Assembly: GCA_002212985.1 (NCBI GenBank)
Contig: NBMY01000139.1
Coordinates: forward strand, 1 to 54,488
Reading direction: 5' to 3'
DNA from: Sphingobacteriales bacterium TSM_CSS
GTDB lineage: Bacteria > Bacteroidota > Bacteroidia > Chitinophagales > UBA2359
Length of the DNA: 54,488 bases
A model generated the notes under the pieces. That model was not told the origin of the DNA and searched no databases. It saw nothing but the letters and a program-made list of their open reading frames with translations. The position numbers and the translations under genes are program-made. This document shows, one piece after another, positions 1 to 8,966 of this stretch (position 1 is its first letter; each line of letters begins with the position of its first letter).

Positions 1-5
1 TATAG

Positions 6-1097
6 GGGGCGGGGCAGTTTTGCCTAATAGCAACGGGGTTGGACGAACGGATACACTGCAAATTAAATCCTGCTTACGCAGACGGGGAGCAGTTAATAAG
101 CAAATATCATATTGTGCAAATGCCGGTTTGCTTGTTTTTTTCTCCTACCGGCGAACTGCTGTTGCAGGAAAGTTGCCCCATTAATAAAGACAAGCTATTG
201 GCCGCCGGCAAAACAGCTTTGGATATTTTCAGACAAAAACCGAATGATGCCTTTATGGTGCCGGTAAGCAGCCAACCATCGGGAAAAGAGGTAAAGCGGG
301 AATATATTCAACTGCTGGAGTACCAGATAAAATATAAAAACGGCTTTCGGTCTTCCGAATTTTTATATGAGTATGCTTATTTGCTCAAAAAATTTAATGA
401 ACCGGTGCAAACCGTGGTTAACCAGTTTTTATCGGGTATAGCCATTACCGATTTGTCATTGCCGCGCAACGTGCAGTTTATTTATGATTTTGCAGACGAC
501 ATACAATCTTCTGCTTTTTCACTGCTGGTTTCAAACCGCTTTTATTATTCTTCTATTCTTGACAAACAAAAAACAGAACAACGCATTGCGGAAGCGCTGA
601 AAAGCGCCGTTTTTAATGCTGCGGTCAACAACAACAATGCCCAGTTTAATGCGGTTTTGTCTGTCATGAAAAAATGCCGCCTTGCTAATGAACAGGAAAC
701 CGAACTGTATTTGCGTGCCCTGTTTTTTGAAAAAACTAATAACTGGTCTGATTATAGCGGGTTAATGATTGGGCAGTACCGCAACGGTGAAAACATAAAC
801 CCCGATTTGCTGGACGAGGCCGCATGGAAATTTGCCGTTCATGTAAACAACGAACCCAAACTGGAAAAAGCCCTGCTGTGGACAGAGCAAAACATGAATC
901 AATACCCGGTCAATTTTAAATATCGCGAAACCTATGCTGCCCTGCTCTACCGCCTCAACCAACCCAAAAAAGCGCTGAAGGAAGCCGAACGCGCTAAAGA
1001 AATTGCCCGAAAAAAAGGTCAATACTATTTCAGCACGCTTAACCTTACAGACCTTATACAAAAAGGGCTACCCCTTACCGAAGATATTCGCGAGTAA
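6..1097 (+). CDS. Thioredoxin-fold protein with C-terminal TPR-like helices, 5' truncated
   Basis: The readable frame begins after an in-frame TAG at 3-5; the first possible start is a TTG at 39, which would remove the start of the fold. The beginning resembles the second half of a thioredoxin domain: a segment ending GEQLISKYHI, then the VQMPVCLFFSPTGE strand pair where thioredoxins carry their cis-proline. The WCxxC-bearing first half is absent. After it come about 270 residues of mostly helical sequence whose last 80 residues look like one or two TPR repeats. I infer a thioredoxin-family protein disturbed at its 5' end, either by the window edge or by a slip in the G-runs at 5-14. Its redox activity cannot be judged without the missing part. 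A hairpin terminator follows at 1173. Confidence 0.6.
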   Translation, partial: GAGQFCLIATGLDERIHCKLNPAYADGEQLISKYHIVQMPVCLFFSPTGELLLQESCPINKDKLLAAGKTALDIFRQKPNDAFMVPVSSQPSGKEVKREYIQLLEYQIKYKNGFRSSEFLYEYAYLLKKFNEPVQTVVNQFLSGIAITDLSLPRNVQFIYDFADDIQSSAFSLLVSNRFYYSSILDKQKTEQRIAEALKSAVFNAAVNNNNAQFNAVLSVMKKCRLANEQETELYLRALFFEKTNNWSDYSGLMIGQYRNGENINPDLLDEAAWKFAVHVNNEPKLEKALLWTEQNMNQYPVNFKYRETYAALLYRLNQPKKALKEAERAKEIARKKGQYYFSTLNLTDLIQKGLPLTEDIRE

Positions 1098-1172
1098 AAA
1101 CCCCTGGCTTACAGCTACGTTTCGTCGTCTGTTAAAAGACCTGCGTAATTTAAGCTGTCTTGATTGTAGTTA

Positions 1173-1203
1173 AGGCCCGGTATGTAAGCCGGGTCTTTTT
1201 TTA
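1173..1203 (+). terminator. Rho-independent terminator after the thioredoxin-like gene
   Basis: An 8-bp stem (AGGCCCGG, 1173-1180, with CCGGGTCT, 1189-1196, including one G-U pair) closes an 8-nt loop and runs into a T tract at 1196-1203. It lies 75 nt after the stop of the plus-strand gene and overlaps the 3' end of the convergent PAP2 gene. Confidence 0.7.
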
Positions 1204-1953
1204 TTTGTGCAACTGTGGCACCAGCATACCCACAGCTGCACCAACCAAATAACCGGTAACTACATCGGTAACATAATGCTTGCCGCCCCTAATGCGCAGG
1301 TAAGCAGTAGCAGCAGGCAACAGCGCGGCCCCGGCCCAAACATAGGGTTTATAGCGCGAATGGGGGTGGTAATCGGCATACATTTTGGCAGTCATGAAGC
1401 TGGCGGCCGCCGTTGCTGAGGTGTGTCCCGAAAAAAAGGAAGACGTGGCATCGGGTGCAGTTTTTTTGTTCATGGGTGCGGCGGGATTATAAACAAAAGG
1501 TCGGCGGCGTTGCACCAATTCTTTGGTAAGGGTGGTAATGGCGGCATTTACCAAATAGGTTTCCAACCCAATGAGCGCCAATTTGGTTGTGTGGCGGCGC
1601 ATACCGGCATCGGCAAGCAATACAAGGGGCAGGGCTGCCGCGCCATACAGCACCACATCGCTGGCTTTTTGTGCGCCGGGGTGCCACAGGCGGGTAACAA
1701 ACCGGTCGAACCGGGGTTTTATGTCCTGAACCTGCAACAAGGCAATTTCATCGGGGCTTAAAGTGCGTTTGGTTCGGTTCAGCCATTCGCCTGCCACAAT
1801 GCCGCCCGCTCCACCCACACTCAGCGGAACGTCTAACTGCCATTTTAACCGGTATGGATTGTTAATTTGTTGTGCATACATACCGGTTGCCTGCATCAGC
1901 AACCACAATTGCAACACCGGTAAAAACCAGATAAATGTTTGAAAGTACTTCAT
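1201..1953 (-). CDS. PAP2-family phosphatase (membrane or periplasmic)
   Basis: All three PAP2 signature motifs are visible: K-x6-RP as KELVQRRRP, the central FSGH (usually PSGH) in SSFFSGHTSA, and the last motif RIRGGKHYVTD. These form the acid phosphatase/lipid phosphatase active site with its histidine nucleophile. The ATG at 1953 is preferred over an upstream TTG at 1983 because it gives a clean N-terminal hydrophobic segment ending near MYAQQ, consistent with a signal peptide or anchor. At 250 residues it has the usual family length. Likely substrates are lipid phosphates such as undecaprenyl pyrophosphate or phosphatidic acid derivatives; the sequence does not decide. It converges on the truncated upstream gene. 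Confidence 0.88.
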   Translation of the reverse strand: MKYFQTFIWFLPVLQLWLLMQATGMYAQQINNPYRLKWQLDVPLSVGGAGGIVAGEWLNRTKRTLSPDEIALLQVQDIKPRFDRFVTRLWHPGAQKASDVVLYGAAALPLVLLADAGMRRHTTKLALIGLETYLVNAAITTLTKELVQRRRPFVYNPAAPMNKKTAPDATSSFFSGHTSATAAASFMTAKMYADYHPHSRYKPYVWAGAALLPAATAYLRIRGGKHYVTDVVTGYLVGAAVGMLVPQLHK

Positions 1954-2314
1954 AAACGGGAAATAATATTGAACTTTTGACAAAAGATTTCAGACGATAG
2001 ACTTTAGCTGTTGAAAGGCAAGTGCAGTTACTATTGGTCAATAAAAAAGCATGTCACAATGCAAGGAGGGAAAATTTGTTTAAGTGTGTGCGTATTGCCT
2101 TTTGTTTCATGCGCAATGTTTCGGTTTAAAGGCTGTTGTTTTGTGTCAAAAGTTTAAAATAACAAACCACTGTTTTTACCGCACCGGTGCAAAGAACGGT
2201 AAAATGTCGCACCATGGCAAACTGTGCAAGCCGGCAAAGCCCAAAATTACAGGCTTCGGGCAGCAAATTAAAACAACTCTGCAACAAAGCGCATAAAAAA
2301 ACGGTTAGTTATTG

Positions 2315-2322
2315 TAATTTTG
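2315..2322 (+). promoter_or_regulatory. Bacteroidota -7 promoter element upstream of the BatA-like gene
   Basis: TAATTTTG is an exact match to TAnnTTTG. It ends only 5 nt before the ATG at 2328, so the transcript would have almost no leader. No clear -33 TTG is seen at the usual distance. Confidence 0.5.
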
Positions 2323-2327
2323 CATCC

Positions 2328-4364
2328 ATGAGTTTTTTGTATCCATCATTTTTGGCGGCATTGGGGGCAATTGCCATACCCATTATCATACACTTGTTCT
2401 ATTTCAGGCGGTTTAAGCGCGTTTATTTTACCAATGTAAAATTTTTGCGCGAGTTAAAAGAGGAGCGCTCCTCGCGCAACAAACTTAAGCATTTGCTGGT
2501 ACTCATGAGCCGCATTTTAGCGCTGGTTTTTCTGGTGTTGGCTTTTGCCCAACCCTATATACCGCAGGCAAATTCAAAAATTGTGCAGGGCAGCAAGGCC
2601 GTAAGCATTTATGTTGATAACTCATTTAGCATGAATGCCGGAAGCGGGGTAACCCTTTTTGACCGCGCCCGCCGAAAAGCCGAAGAAATAGCCCGCGCCT
2701 ACCGTCCCGAAGACCGCTTCCAACTGCTTACCAACGATTTTGAAGGCAGGCACCAGCGGTTGCTCAACAAAGACGAATTTTTGAACTACCTTGAAGAAAT
2801 AACGGTAAGCCCTGCCGTACAAACGCTGAACGATGTGGTAAACCGGCAGAAACAAGCCCTGTCTGATGCCAACGTACAGCAAAAAAATCTGTTTCTGATA
2901 TCCGATTTTCAGAAAAACATTGTCAATATTGAAAACGATACTGCCTACAACCTTTACCTTATACCCCTGCAAACCGATGAAAGGCAGAATGTTTATGTAG
3001 ACTCGGTCTGGTTTGAAACCCCCGCCCGAAACCTTAATGAACAGGCACAACTGCTGGTGCGCATTAAAAACAGCGGCAACAACGCCTTAGAGGGGTCAAG
3101 ACTTGAGTTGCGCATTAACAATCAGGTAAAGGCCATGCGCGATTTTTCGGTGGCAGCCAACAATCAAAGCATTGATACGCTGAGTTTTAACATTACCGAA
3201 ACCGGCTGGCAGCAGGCAGAAGTTCAAATTACCGAGCCTTCTACCGTAGCGTTTGACAATACTTACTACTTTACCTTTGAAGTGGCCGAACGCATAAATG
3301 TACTGGTTATTAACCCTGCTTCGGGAGGCGGCAACGCCTATCTGAACGCCCTGTTTAAACAACTTACCGGCTTTTCCGTGCAAAACCAATCGGAAAACCA
3401 GCTCGACTATGCCAAACTACCCGCCAACCAGCTTATTATACTCAACCAGTTGCGCACCTTCTCATCGGGTTTAAGTGCAGAATTGCAACAATATGTAAAC
3501 AACGGCGGCGGGCTTCTTATCTTTCCTTCTGCCACCGCCAACCTTACCTCTTACAACAACCTGCTCAAAAACCTTCGGGTAAATACCTTTACCGCTCTTA
3601 ACAAAAACCGCCGCGAAACCGACTATATTAACACAGGGCAGGAAATTTTTAAAGATGTTTTTGAAAAATTGCCCAATAACCTCGACCTTCCGTATGCCAA
3701 CAGCAGCTACGACATGACCGCATTTGCCAATACAGGGGAAGAGGTGCTGCTGCGTTTCAGGGGCGGCGCCTCTTTGCTTAGCAAATACGATGTAGGCAAC
3801 GGAAAAGTGTACCTTTGTGCCGTTCCGCCCGATTTGCAGGTATCTAACTTGCCCTCTCATGCCATTTTTCCGCCCATGATTCATAAAATTGCCCTTAGCA
3901 GCGGAAAAGGAAAACTGCTGGCTTTTACCATAGGTAAAAACAGCGTTATTGAAACCGATGTGCCCCCGGCCACTGCCCAAAATACCGATGAGGTATATAA
4001 ACTAAAGGGTACCGACGAAGAATTTATACCCGGGCAAAAAGCTATTGGCAACAAACTGTTTCTTACCATAGGCAGCCAACTAAGGCAATCGGGCATATAC
4101 AGCCTGTTTAAAGATGCTGCAAAACCGGCAGCCTATTTCGGGTTTAATTACAACCGCCTCGAATCGGTACTGGTCTATTTTACACCCGATGAATTGAAAA
4201 AACAGTTCAACTTTTCCAACATTCGCTTCTTTGATGATAATACCGATTTAACCACTTTGGTTGGGCAAATTGACCGCGGGGTAATTTTGTGGAAATGGTG
4301 CCTGCTGCTGGCGCTGACTTTCCTGCTGTTTGAAATTTTGCTGCTGCGCCTCTGGAAAACCTGA
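2328..4364 (+). CDS. BatA-like membrane protein with von Willebrand A-like domain
   Basis: The N-terminus (residues 1-90) is the BatA/aerotolerance N-terminal domain: a first membrane helix, the basic FRRFKRVYFTNVKFL segment and a second membrane helix. A von Willebrand A-like domain follows, with a MIDAS-like DNSFSMNAG. Near residues 320-470 there is an alpha/beta domain with LQQYVNNGGGLLIFPS, typical of the glutamine-amidotransferase-like fold. A final membrane helix lies close to the C-terminus (LLALTFLLFEILLLRLW). The open frame extends upstream to 2187, but that extension has no family character and the promoter element at 2315 lies inside it, so ATG 2328 is chosen (678 aa). The protein probably sits in the inner membrane with a periplasmic domain. 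No other Bat genes are adjacent. Function is unknown beyond the family's link to envelope stress. Confidence 0.88.
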   Translation: MSFLYPSFLAALGAIAIPIIIHLFYFRRFKRVYFTNVKFLRELKEERSSRNKLKHLLVLMSRILALVFLVLAFAQPYIPQANSKIVQGSKAVSIYVDNSFSMNAGSGVTLFDRARRKAEEIARAYRPEDRFQLLTNDFEGRHQRLLNKDEFLNYLEEITVSPAVQTLNDVVNRQKQALSDANVQQKNLFLISDFQKNIVNIENDTAYNLYLIPLQTDERQNVYVDSVWFETPARNLNEQAQLLVRIKNSGNNALEGSRLELRINNQVKAMRDFSVAANNQSIDTLSFNITETGWQQAEVQITEPSTVAFDNTYYFTFEVAERINVLVINPASGGGNAYLNALFKQLTGFSVQNQSENQLDYAKLPANQLIILNQLRTFSSGLSAELQQYVNNGGGLLIFPSATANLTSYNNLLKNLRVNTFTALNKNRRETDYINTGQEIFKDVFEKLPNNLDLPYANSSYDMTAFANTGEEVLLRFRGGASLLSKYDVGNGKVYLCAVPPDLQVSNLPSHAIFPPMIHKIALSSGKGKLLAFTIGKNSVIETDVPPATAQNTDEVYKLKGTDEEFIPGQKAIGNKLFLTIGSQLRQSGIYSLFKDAAKPAAYFGFNYNRLESVLVYFTPDELKKQFNFSNIRFFDDNTDLTTLVGQIDRGVILWKWCLLLALTFLLFEILLLRLWKT

Positions 4365-4402
4365 AAACACCCTTTTTAATACACGTTAAAAAAAATATTT
4401 AC

Positions 4403-4990
4403 ATGGCAGACAATATAGGCATCAGGTACGGAGCTATTGCGGGGTTTGCCCTCATTATTTTGTATGTTGTTTTGTATGCCGTAAATCCGGCGCTCATGTA
4501 CAGCTTGTGGTGGCTGGGTGTGCTTATGTTTGTTGCCATTATTGCGGTAATGGTACTTGCTGCCCGGAATACGCGCACAGAGCAGGGCGGCTATGGCACT
4601 TTTGCACAGTTGGTGGCACCGGCTTTTGCGGTAATGGTGGTGGTGCAGTTGCTAAGCAGTGTATATAACTATGTAATGTTTAACTACATTGACCCCAGCC
4701 TTACCGAAACCCTGCGCAATGCAACTACAGAAACTACCTACCAATGGATGAGTTCATGGGGAGTGCCGGAAGAAGAAATTGAAAAAACAATGGATGAACT
4801 GGATACGCGCGATTTTAGTGTGACCTTAAAAAGTTCTTTGTTTGGCTTTGCCGGTGCCTGCATTATTGGTTTTGCCATTGCTGCCGTAATTGCCCTTATA
4901 TTGCGAAGAAACCCGCCGGCACATTTGCAGCAAAGCGCCACACCCGATTTACCCGAAACCGAAAACCCCAATGACATGGTGCAACTTTAG
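4403..4990 (+). CDS. DUF4199 family membrane protein
   Basis: A 195-residue protein with four membrane helices arranged 2+2: two at residues 10-55, one at 65-95 and one at 140-168. A soluble acidic segment containing WGVPEEEIEKTMDEL lies between the third and fourth. This matches the DUF4199 family, which is largely confined to Bacteroidota and has no known function. The gene starts 38 nt after the BatA-like gene on the same strand, so the two may be co-transcribed. It ends 12 nt before the stop of the convergent helical-repeat gene. Confidence 0.82.
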   Translation: MADNIGIRYGAIAGFALIILYVVLYAVNPALMYSLWWLGVLMFVAIIAVMVLAARNTRTEQGGYGTFAQLVAPAFAVMVVVQLLSSVYNYVMFNYIDPSLTETLRNATTETTYQWMSSWGVPEEEIEKTMDELDTRDFSVTLKSSLFGFAGACIIGFAIAAVIALILRRNPPAHLQQSATPDLPETENPNDMVQL

Positions 4991-5002
4991 TACCGAAGTG
5001 GT

Positions 5003-6532
5003 TTAGGCGTTAACCGCTGCTTTTTCTAATTCTTCGGTTTTGGCAGACACCCAGGCGGTAAAATCAAAATAGGCAAAAACGCGTTTTTCAAAAGCATCGG
5101 TGGCAAGCAGTTGTAAATGCTGTTGGGCAGTTTTAAACATGCTCGTTAAATTGGTATAGGTGGTTTGCGGGGTTAGGCTGCGCAAAAACTGCATTACCAG
5201 AGTTTCTAAACGGTATTGTTTTTCTTTGCCGTACAAAAAACGGTAAACCGATTTAATGGCACTGGCCATAACTGCTGAATTGCCCATTTCAAAAGCGGTT
5301 AGCAGGGTAAGCATCTTGGCAAAGCCTACCACATCGCGCCGCACATTGCTGTGCTCATACTCCAGTACGCGCAGCAACCAGTTATGCGCGCGTTCAAACT
5401 GCTCAGAGCCAAAACAAATATGGAAAGCATAAAAACAAAGCATTACCATACCCACGCCATCAATCTGGTCGGCAAAGCGCACAAGTCCTTCTTCCAGTTT
5501 GTCTATACAGGCAATGCCGTTAGTGTAGTCGCCATGTGAAATATGAAGCGCCATACGGTGGTAATAATAGGCTTCAAACAGTTTAAGCTGTACTGCTTCG
5601 GAGGCTGGCTTTTGCTCGTCCTGCATCATTTGGTAAAGTTTGTGCAGGTACTGCTCGCGCTCCTCATGTTTATAAAGGGCTGCCGTGGTGTTGAGCAAGT
5701 TGTTTATGGCATTAATATAGGTAAGCGGTTCGGAGGCTGCCAATTCGGGGCGTTCTTCCAGCAGCAGCACCAGTTTTTTGCTGTATTCATAGCAGGGCTG
5801 CAATTGACGCATCATAAAATAACAGGTTGCCAGGGTTTTATAACGCAACAAATTGGCTTCGTAGCCGGCTGCCGGGGGTTGTTCGGGTTGCAGAAGCGGG
5901 TTTTGAAGCAGTTGTGCAATTTTGTCCAGGTCGTTACGGTTGGCGCTTATACCCTGTTGGGTAATATGGTATTGCACTTTTGCGTGCAGCAGCCAGTAAT
6001 CATTGGTAATGAGCAGTTGTTGCAGCAGTTGCCGGGTTTGTTGGTGCAATTGGGCAAGTTCGGGTTCCGATTGCCCTGCAAAAGTCATGGCTTCAAAAAT
6101 TTGCTTTTCGCGCTGTAAAATAAGGAGCGCCGTTTCGGTTTTTTCGTGCTCAAGTGCCAGTTTTCGGGCTTTGGCAACTAATTTAAGCGCCTGTTCATAA
6201 ATACCCTTTCCATACAAAAAGTCAATACTGCCCATTAATTCGCGCAGTTGGGCATCTACCGAGTTTTGGGCATGATATACGTTCATACTGCGCAAAATAA
6301 GCTCGTATAAATACGATTTTGCCACCGGCAGGCGATTGGCAAATTTTTTACCGCTAAATTTTTTCAGCAGGGTATTTTCGTTATAATGTTTTTGGCTGTC
6401 TATGGCATCAAACAATTCTACATAGTTGTTCTGCTCCCCAATTACATGGCGGGAAGAATAAATTTTAAAAAATCGCTTTTCCGATTTGCTCAGGCTTTTA
6501 ATGAGCCTGAAAAGGCTGTCATTTTTTTTCAT
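5003..6532 (-). CDS. Helical-repeat (TPR-like) protein of unknown function
   Basis: A 509-residue soluble protein with no signal peptide and no catalytic motif that I recognise. It starts with SLFRLIKSLSKSEKRFF, then a VELFDAID segment, and continues as an almost entirely helical chain with TPR-like spacing of aromatic and alanine residues. Such proteins recur in Bacteroidota genomes without an assigned role. It lies 14 nt downstream of the lectin-like gene on the same strand, which suggests an operon. A second protein of similar length, N-terminal pattern and helical content is encoded at 37456-38877. Its function cannot be inferred; a protein-interaction scaffold is the most that the repeats suggest. 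Confidence 0.8.
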   Translation of the reverse strand: MKKNDSLFRLIKSLSKSEKRFFKIYSSRHVIGEQNNYVELFDAIDSQKHYNENTLLKKFSGKKFANRLPVAKSYLYELILRSMNVYHAQNSVDAQLRELMGSIDFLYGKGIYEQALKLVAKARKLALEHEKTETALLILQREKQIFEAMTFAGQSEPELAQLHQQTRQLLQQLLITNDYWLLHAKVQYHITQQGISANRNDLDKIAQLLQNPLLQPEQPPAAGYEANLLRYKTLATCYFMMRQLQPCYEYSKKLVLLLEERPELAASEPLTYINAINNLLNTTAALYKHEEREQYLHKLYQMMQDEQKPASEAVQLKLFEAYYYHRMALHISHGDYTNGIACIDKLEEGLVRFADQIDGVGMVMLCFYAFHICFGSEQFERAHNWLLRVLEYEHSNVRRDVVGFAKMLTLLTAFEMGNSAVMASAIKSVYRFLYGKEKQYRLETLVMQFLRSLTPQTTYTNLTSMFKTAQQHLQLLATDAFEKRVFAYFDFTAWVSAKTEELEKAAVNA

Positions 6533-6546
6533 AAACCTAGTACGCG

Positions 6547-7278
6547 CTAATCTGCTTCGCTTACGGTTAATTCATCAAATTCTACGGTTTGCACATCTTC
6601 AACAAACATACCCACATTTTTCCAGTTTTCGTTGGTACTAAGGGTGCCGGTATGCACCTTTTTTCCGTTGGCATAGAAGGTAAACCGTATGCCGCGCACT
6701 TTCAGTTCAAGCAAATCCTCGTCTGTATTGGTGCCGGCAGCTTTGTAGCCGGCCAGGTAGCGCACCATATCGGGCTGCCATTTGTCATTTTGCTTAACGT
6801 TAATAGAGGCATAACCGTTGTTGGTAAGGCAAAAACGGTAGTAATTAATAGTGTCGGTTGTCATTAATAGCCCGTAATACCCCTGTTGTGTGCCCGATTT
6901 GTGGCGGGCTTTTAATACCACATCATAGTTCATTACCTGCTTTTTAAGAGGCATACCCGACCACCAGAAATACCCTTCGCGGCGGTAGTCTATAATGTAT
7001 TTTCCATCGTACAGTATTTTCATGCCATAGTTTTTCAGTTGGGTATCCCAGTTGTTCACATTATCGTCAAAGGTGTCTTTAAACAGCAGGTTGCCGTTTT
7101 CTTCGCCCGGACCTTCGGCAACCTGTCTGGGCAACCTATCGGAGGATAGTTGTTGCTCCATGGCAGACAACCTGTGCTGCAGCTCGTTTACGCGCGACTG
7201 GAAAAACAGGTATCCTAACAACAAACCTACACAAAGTCCTGCCAGCAATGCAGGTATTACCGGGGCTCTGTTTTGCAT
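6547..7278 (-). CDS. Membrane-anchored protein with concanavalin-like beta-sandwich domain
   Basis: Residues 8-26 form one membrane helix, followed by a short coiled coil (RVNELQHRLSAMEQQLSSD). From about residue 65 to the end there is a beta-rich domain beginning LLFKDTFDDNVNNW, with regular aromatic strands and a closing VEFDELTVSE. This pattern is typical of LamG/concanavalin A-like carbohydrate-binding or 3-keto-disaccharide hydrolase-like (DUF1080-type) domains. The likely topology is an inner-membrane anchor with a periplasmic lectin-like head. No hydrolase residues can be assigned, so binding is more likely than catalysis. It is the first gene of an apparent two-gene operon with the helical-repeat gene. 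Confidence 0.75.
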   Translation of the reverse strand: MQNRAPVIPALLAGLCVGLLLGYLFFQSRVNELQHRLSAMEQQLSSDRLPRQVAEGPGEENGNLLFKDTFDDNVNNWDTQLKNYGMKILYDGKYIIDYRREGYFWWSGMPLKKQVMNYDVVLKARHKSGTQQGYYGLLMTTDTINYYRFCLTNNGYASINVKQNDKWQPDMVRYLAGYKAAGTNTDEDLLELKVRGIRFTFYANGKKVHTGTLSTNENWKNVGMFVEDVQTVEFDELTVSEAD

Positions 7279-7913
7279 AAAACCAATGATTTACGTGGGC
7301 AATAGTGCGTAAGACAAGCTGTATATGTTGCAAATGCCGGTATAAATGTAGTATTTATTGTGCAATTAACCGCCATTTTTTTACCGAAATTCAATTTTAA
7401 TAAGGTAGTTACTTTTGGGCAGTACAAAAATTGCCGCATATGGCAGCTACAGGTAAAAAGCCCCGTACTGTATGATATTGTTGAGCAAACTGACCATTTT
7501 TTTAAACAGTACAAACATTCGTTTGCTAATTTTATGTCAGCATATTTATATTTTTTAAAACGGCATTTACCTTTTAGCCCCCCGCAATGATGCCGGTAAA
7601 GGCTTTATATAAACCTGCGGCAGCAAAAAAAAGCTGCTTTTCAATAAATTTACAAAATAATGACGCAATAATTTAACCTTTTACGGGTTTTAGCATCATA
7701 ATTGCTGTATAACAGTACAAACGCCTGTATTTTTTCACAAAAAACCATATTGGAAGGATCGGCGCTTGCATATTATTTTTTATAAGCCCAAAAGTAAGAT
7801 ATCAACTACCCATGCTGCCAGTATTTACTAAAAAGCAAAGCATTACCATGTATAATTGGCTCAATTTTTGTGCAATTTACCGGCATCTAAAAGCCATAAC
7901 CTCTTAATTACTT
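7279..7913. other. 635-nt intergenic region between divergent genes
   Basis: This AT-rich region separates the minus-strand lectin-like gene from the plus-strand SPOR gene. The open frames in it are short, overlap one another and lack any family character. It holds three copies of CAGTACAAA (7420-7428, 7507-7515, 7712-7720) and a small hairpin, GCAGC-A8-GCTGC, near 7621-7638. No exact TAnnTTTG element was found in front of either gene. Confidence 0.5.
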
Positions 7914-8690
7914 ATGCAACAATTATTTTTGACAATTGGCATTTGTTTCCTGTTGTTGGGTAATTTACCTGCTTACGCCGGCTCTGTTGGTGCAGAAGAC
8001 AATAATGCAACAGAAGAACCCGCTGCCGCATGGACAACTCCCGAAAAAGGCGCCAAGCTTATACTGATTGGCATTGTGGTTGACCGCAAAGCCATGCAAC
8101 CTATGGAAGGGGTAAGGGTAGAATTATCGGAAATAAAAAACTCCGCCACTGCCCAAACTTTTTTAACCAAGCAAGACGGCAATTTTTATTTCAAACTGGA
8201 ATCAGATAAAGAATACGCACTTACCGCATTTGGTAAAGCCGGCAATAAAGAAGATTACAAAATCATTTCTACTGTTAACAAAGGTAACTCCGATATTTTG
8301 CGGGCTATTTTGCAGGTTGAACCTGCAACAGCCGCCCCTGCGCCCGCTATTGCCAATTTTGAGGTAAAAGAAGCCCCCAAAACTGCATCGGCCAATTACA
8401 GCTTGTCGTTTAAGGTGCAGTTTGGCGCATTTAAACAAACAGCCATCAGTTCAAAATCTGCTTTCTATACCAAGGCCAGAGAAATGTTTACCATAGAAAC
8501 CGAAAACACCGCTAACGGTTTTGTACGGTATCTGGCCGGCAATTTTGCCGATTTAAGCAAGGCAAAAGAAGCCGAACAGCAATTGAAAGAGAAAGGTTAC
8601 AGCCGAACCTTTATAGTACCTTATTCCAAAGGGCAACGCCTTAGCAACTTATCGCCCGAAGATGCAGTGAAATTATACGGCAACAAATAA
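7914..8690 (+). CDS. Secreted protein with carboxypeptidase-regulatory-like and SPOR domains
   Basis: A signal peptide (cleavage near PAYAG, residue 23) is followed by a beta-sandwich at about residues 45-125, including GVRVELSEI and the DGNFYFKLE turn typical of carboxypeptidase-regulatory-like domains. An alanine/proline linker follows at 133-150. The C-terminal 85 residues form a SPOR-like domain (FKVQFGAFKQ, then VRYLAGNFADLSKAKEAEQQL and a final strand). SPOR domains bind denuded peptidoglycan, so a periplasmic or outer-membrane-associated role at the cell wall is likely. The gene is monocistronic, with a strong terminator 39 nt after the stop. Confidence 0.82.
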   Translation: MQQLFLTIGICFLLLGNLPAYAGSVGAEDNNATEEPAAAWTTPEKGAKLILIGIVVDRKAMQPMEGVRVELSEIKNSATAQTFLTKQDGNFYFKLESDKEYALTAFGKAGNKEDYKIISTVNKGNSDILRAILQVEPATAAPAPAIANFEVKEAPKTASANYSLSFKVQFGAFKQTAISSKSAFYTKAREMFTIETENTANGFVRYLAGNFADLSKAKEAEQQLKEKGYSRTFIVPYSKGQRLSNLSPEDAVKLYGNK

Positions 8691-8729
8691 ACTGACGCAA
8701 TTACAAATAATCTGGTTTTTATAATGCAA

Positions 8730-8769
8730 AGAGGCAATTGTTACCCGGCAGTTGCCTCTTTTTCTTTTA
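8730..8769 (+). terminator. Terminator after the SPOR-domain gene
   Basis: An 11-bp stem, AGAGGCAATTG (8730-8740) with CAGTTGCCTCT (8749-8759, one G-U pair), and an 8-nt loop are followed by a T-rich tract. Confidence 0.85.
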
Positions 8770-8841
8770 CCCGTTTTGCACCAATATGCTAAAAATGCCC
8801 CCAAAGCCTCTGCAAAACAACCAACCACCCGGAAAAAATCT

Positions 8842-8849
8842 TATCTTTG
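8842..8849 (+). promoter_or_regulatory. -7 promoter element for aspS
   Basis: TATCTTTG exactly matches TAnnTTTG and is followed by GCA, as is common in this phylum. It lies 117 nt upstream of the aspS ATG, just after the preceding terminator. A clear -33 TTG is not seen. Confidence 0.55.
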
Positions 8850-8966
8850 CACGCCTTTTGGGGCACATAAACCCGTTACCAACAAAATTGTTTCACAAAA
8901 GGACAAACCGGCACCTGCAAAGTTCCGTTTGCCCCAACTTATCCAAACTTAACCCTTTTTTTAATC

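Noticed and set aside
4997..5018. Hairpin AGTGGTT/AACCGCT between the DUF4199 and helical-repeat genes as a terminator
   Set aside because: The 7-bp stem has a wobble pair and overlaps the stop codon of the minus-strand gene; too weak to call.
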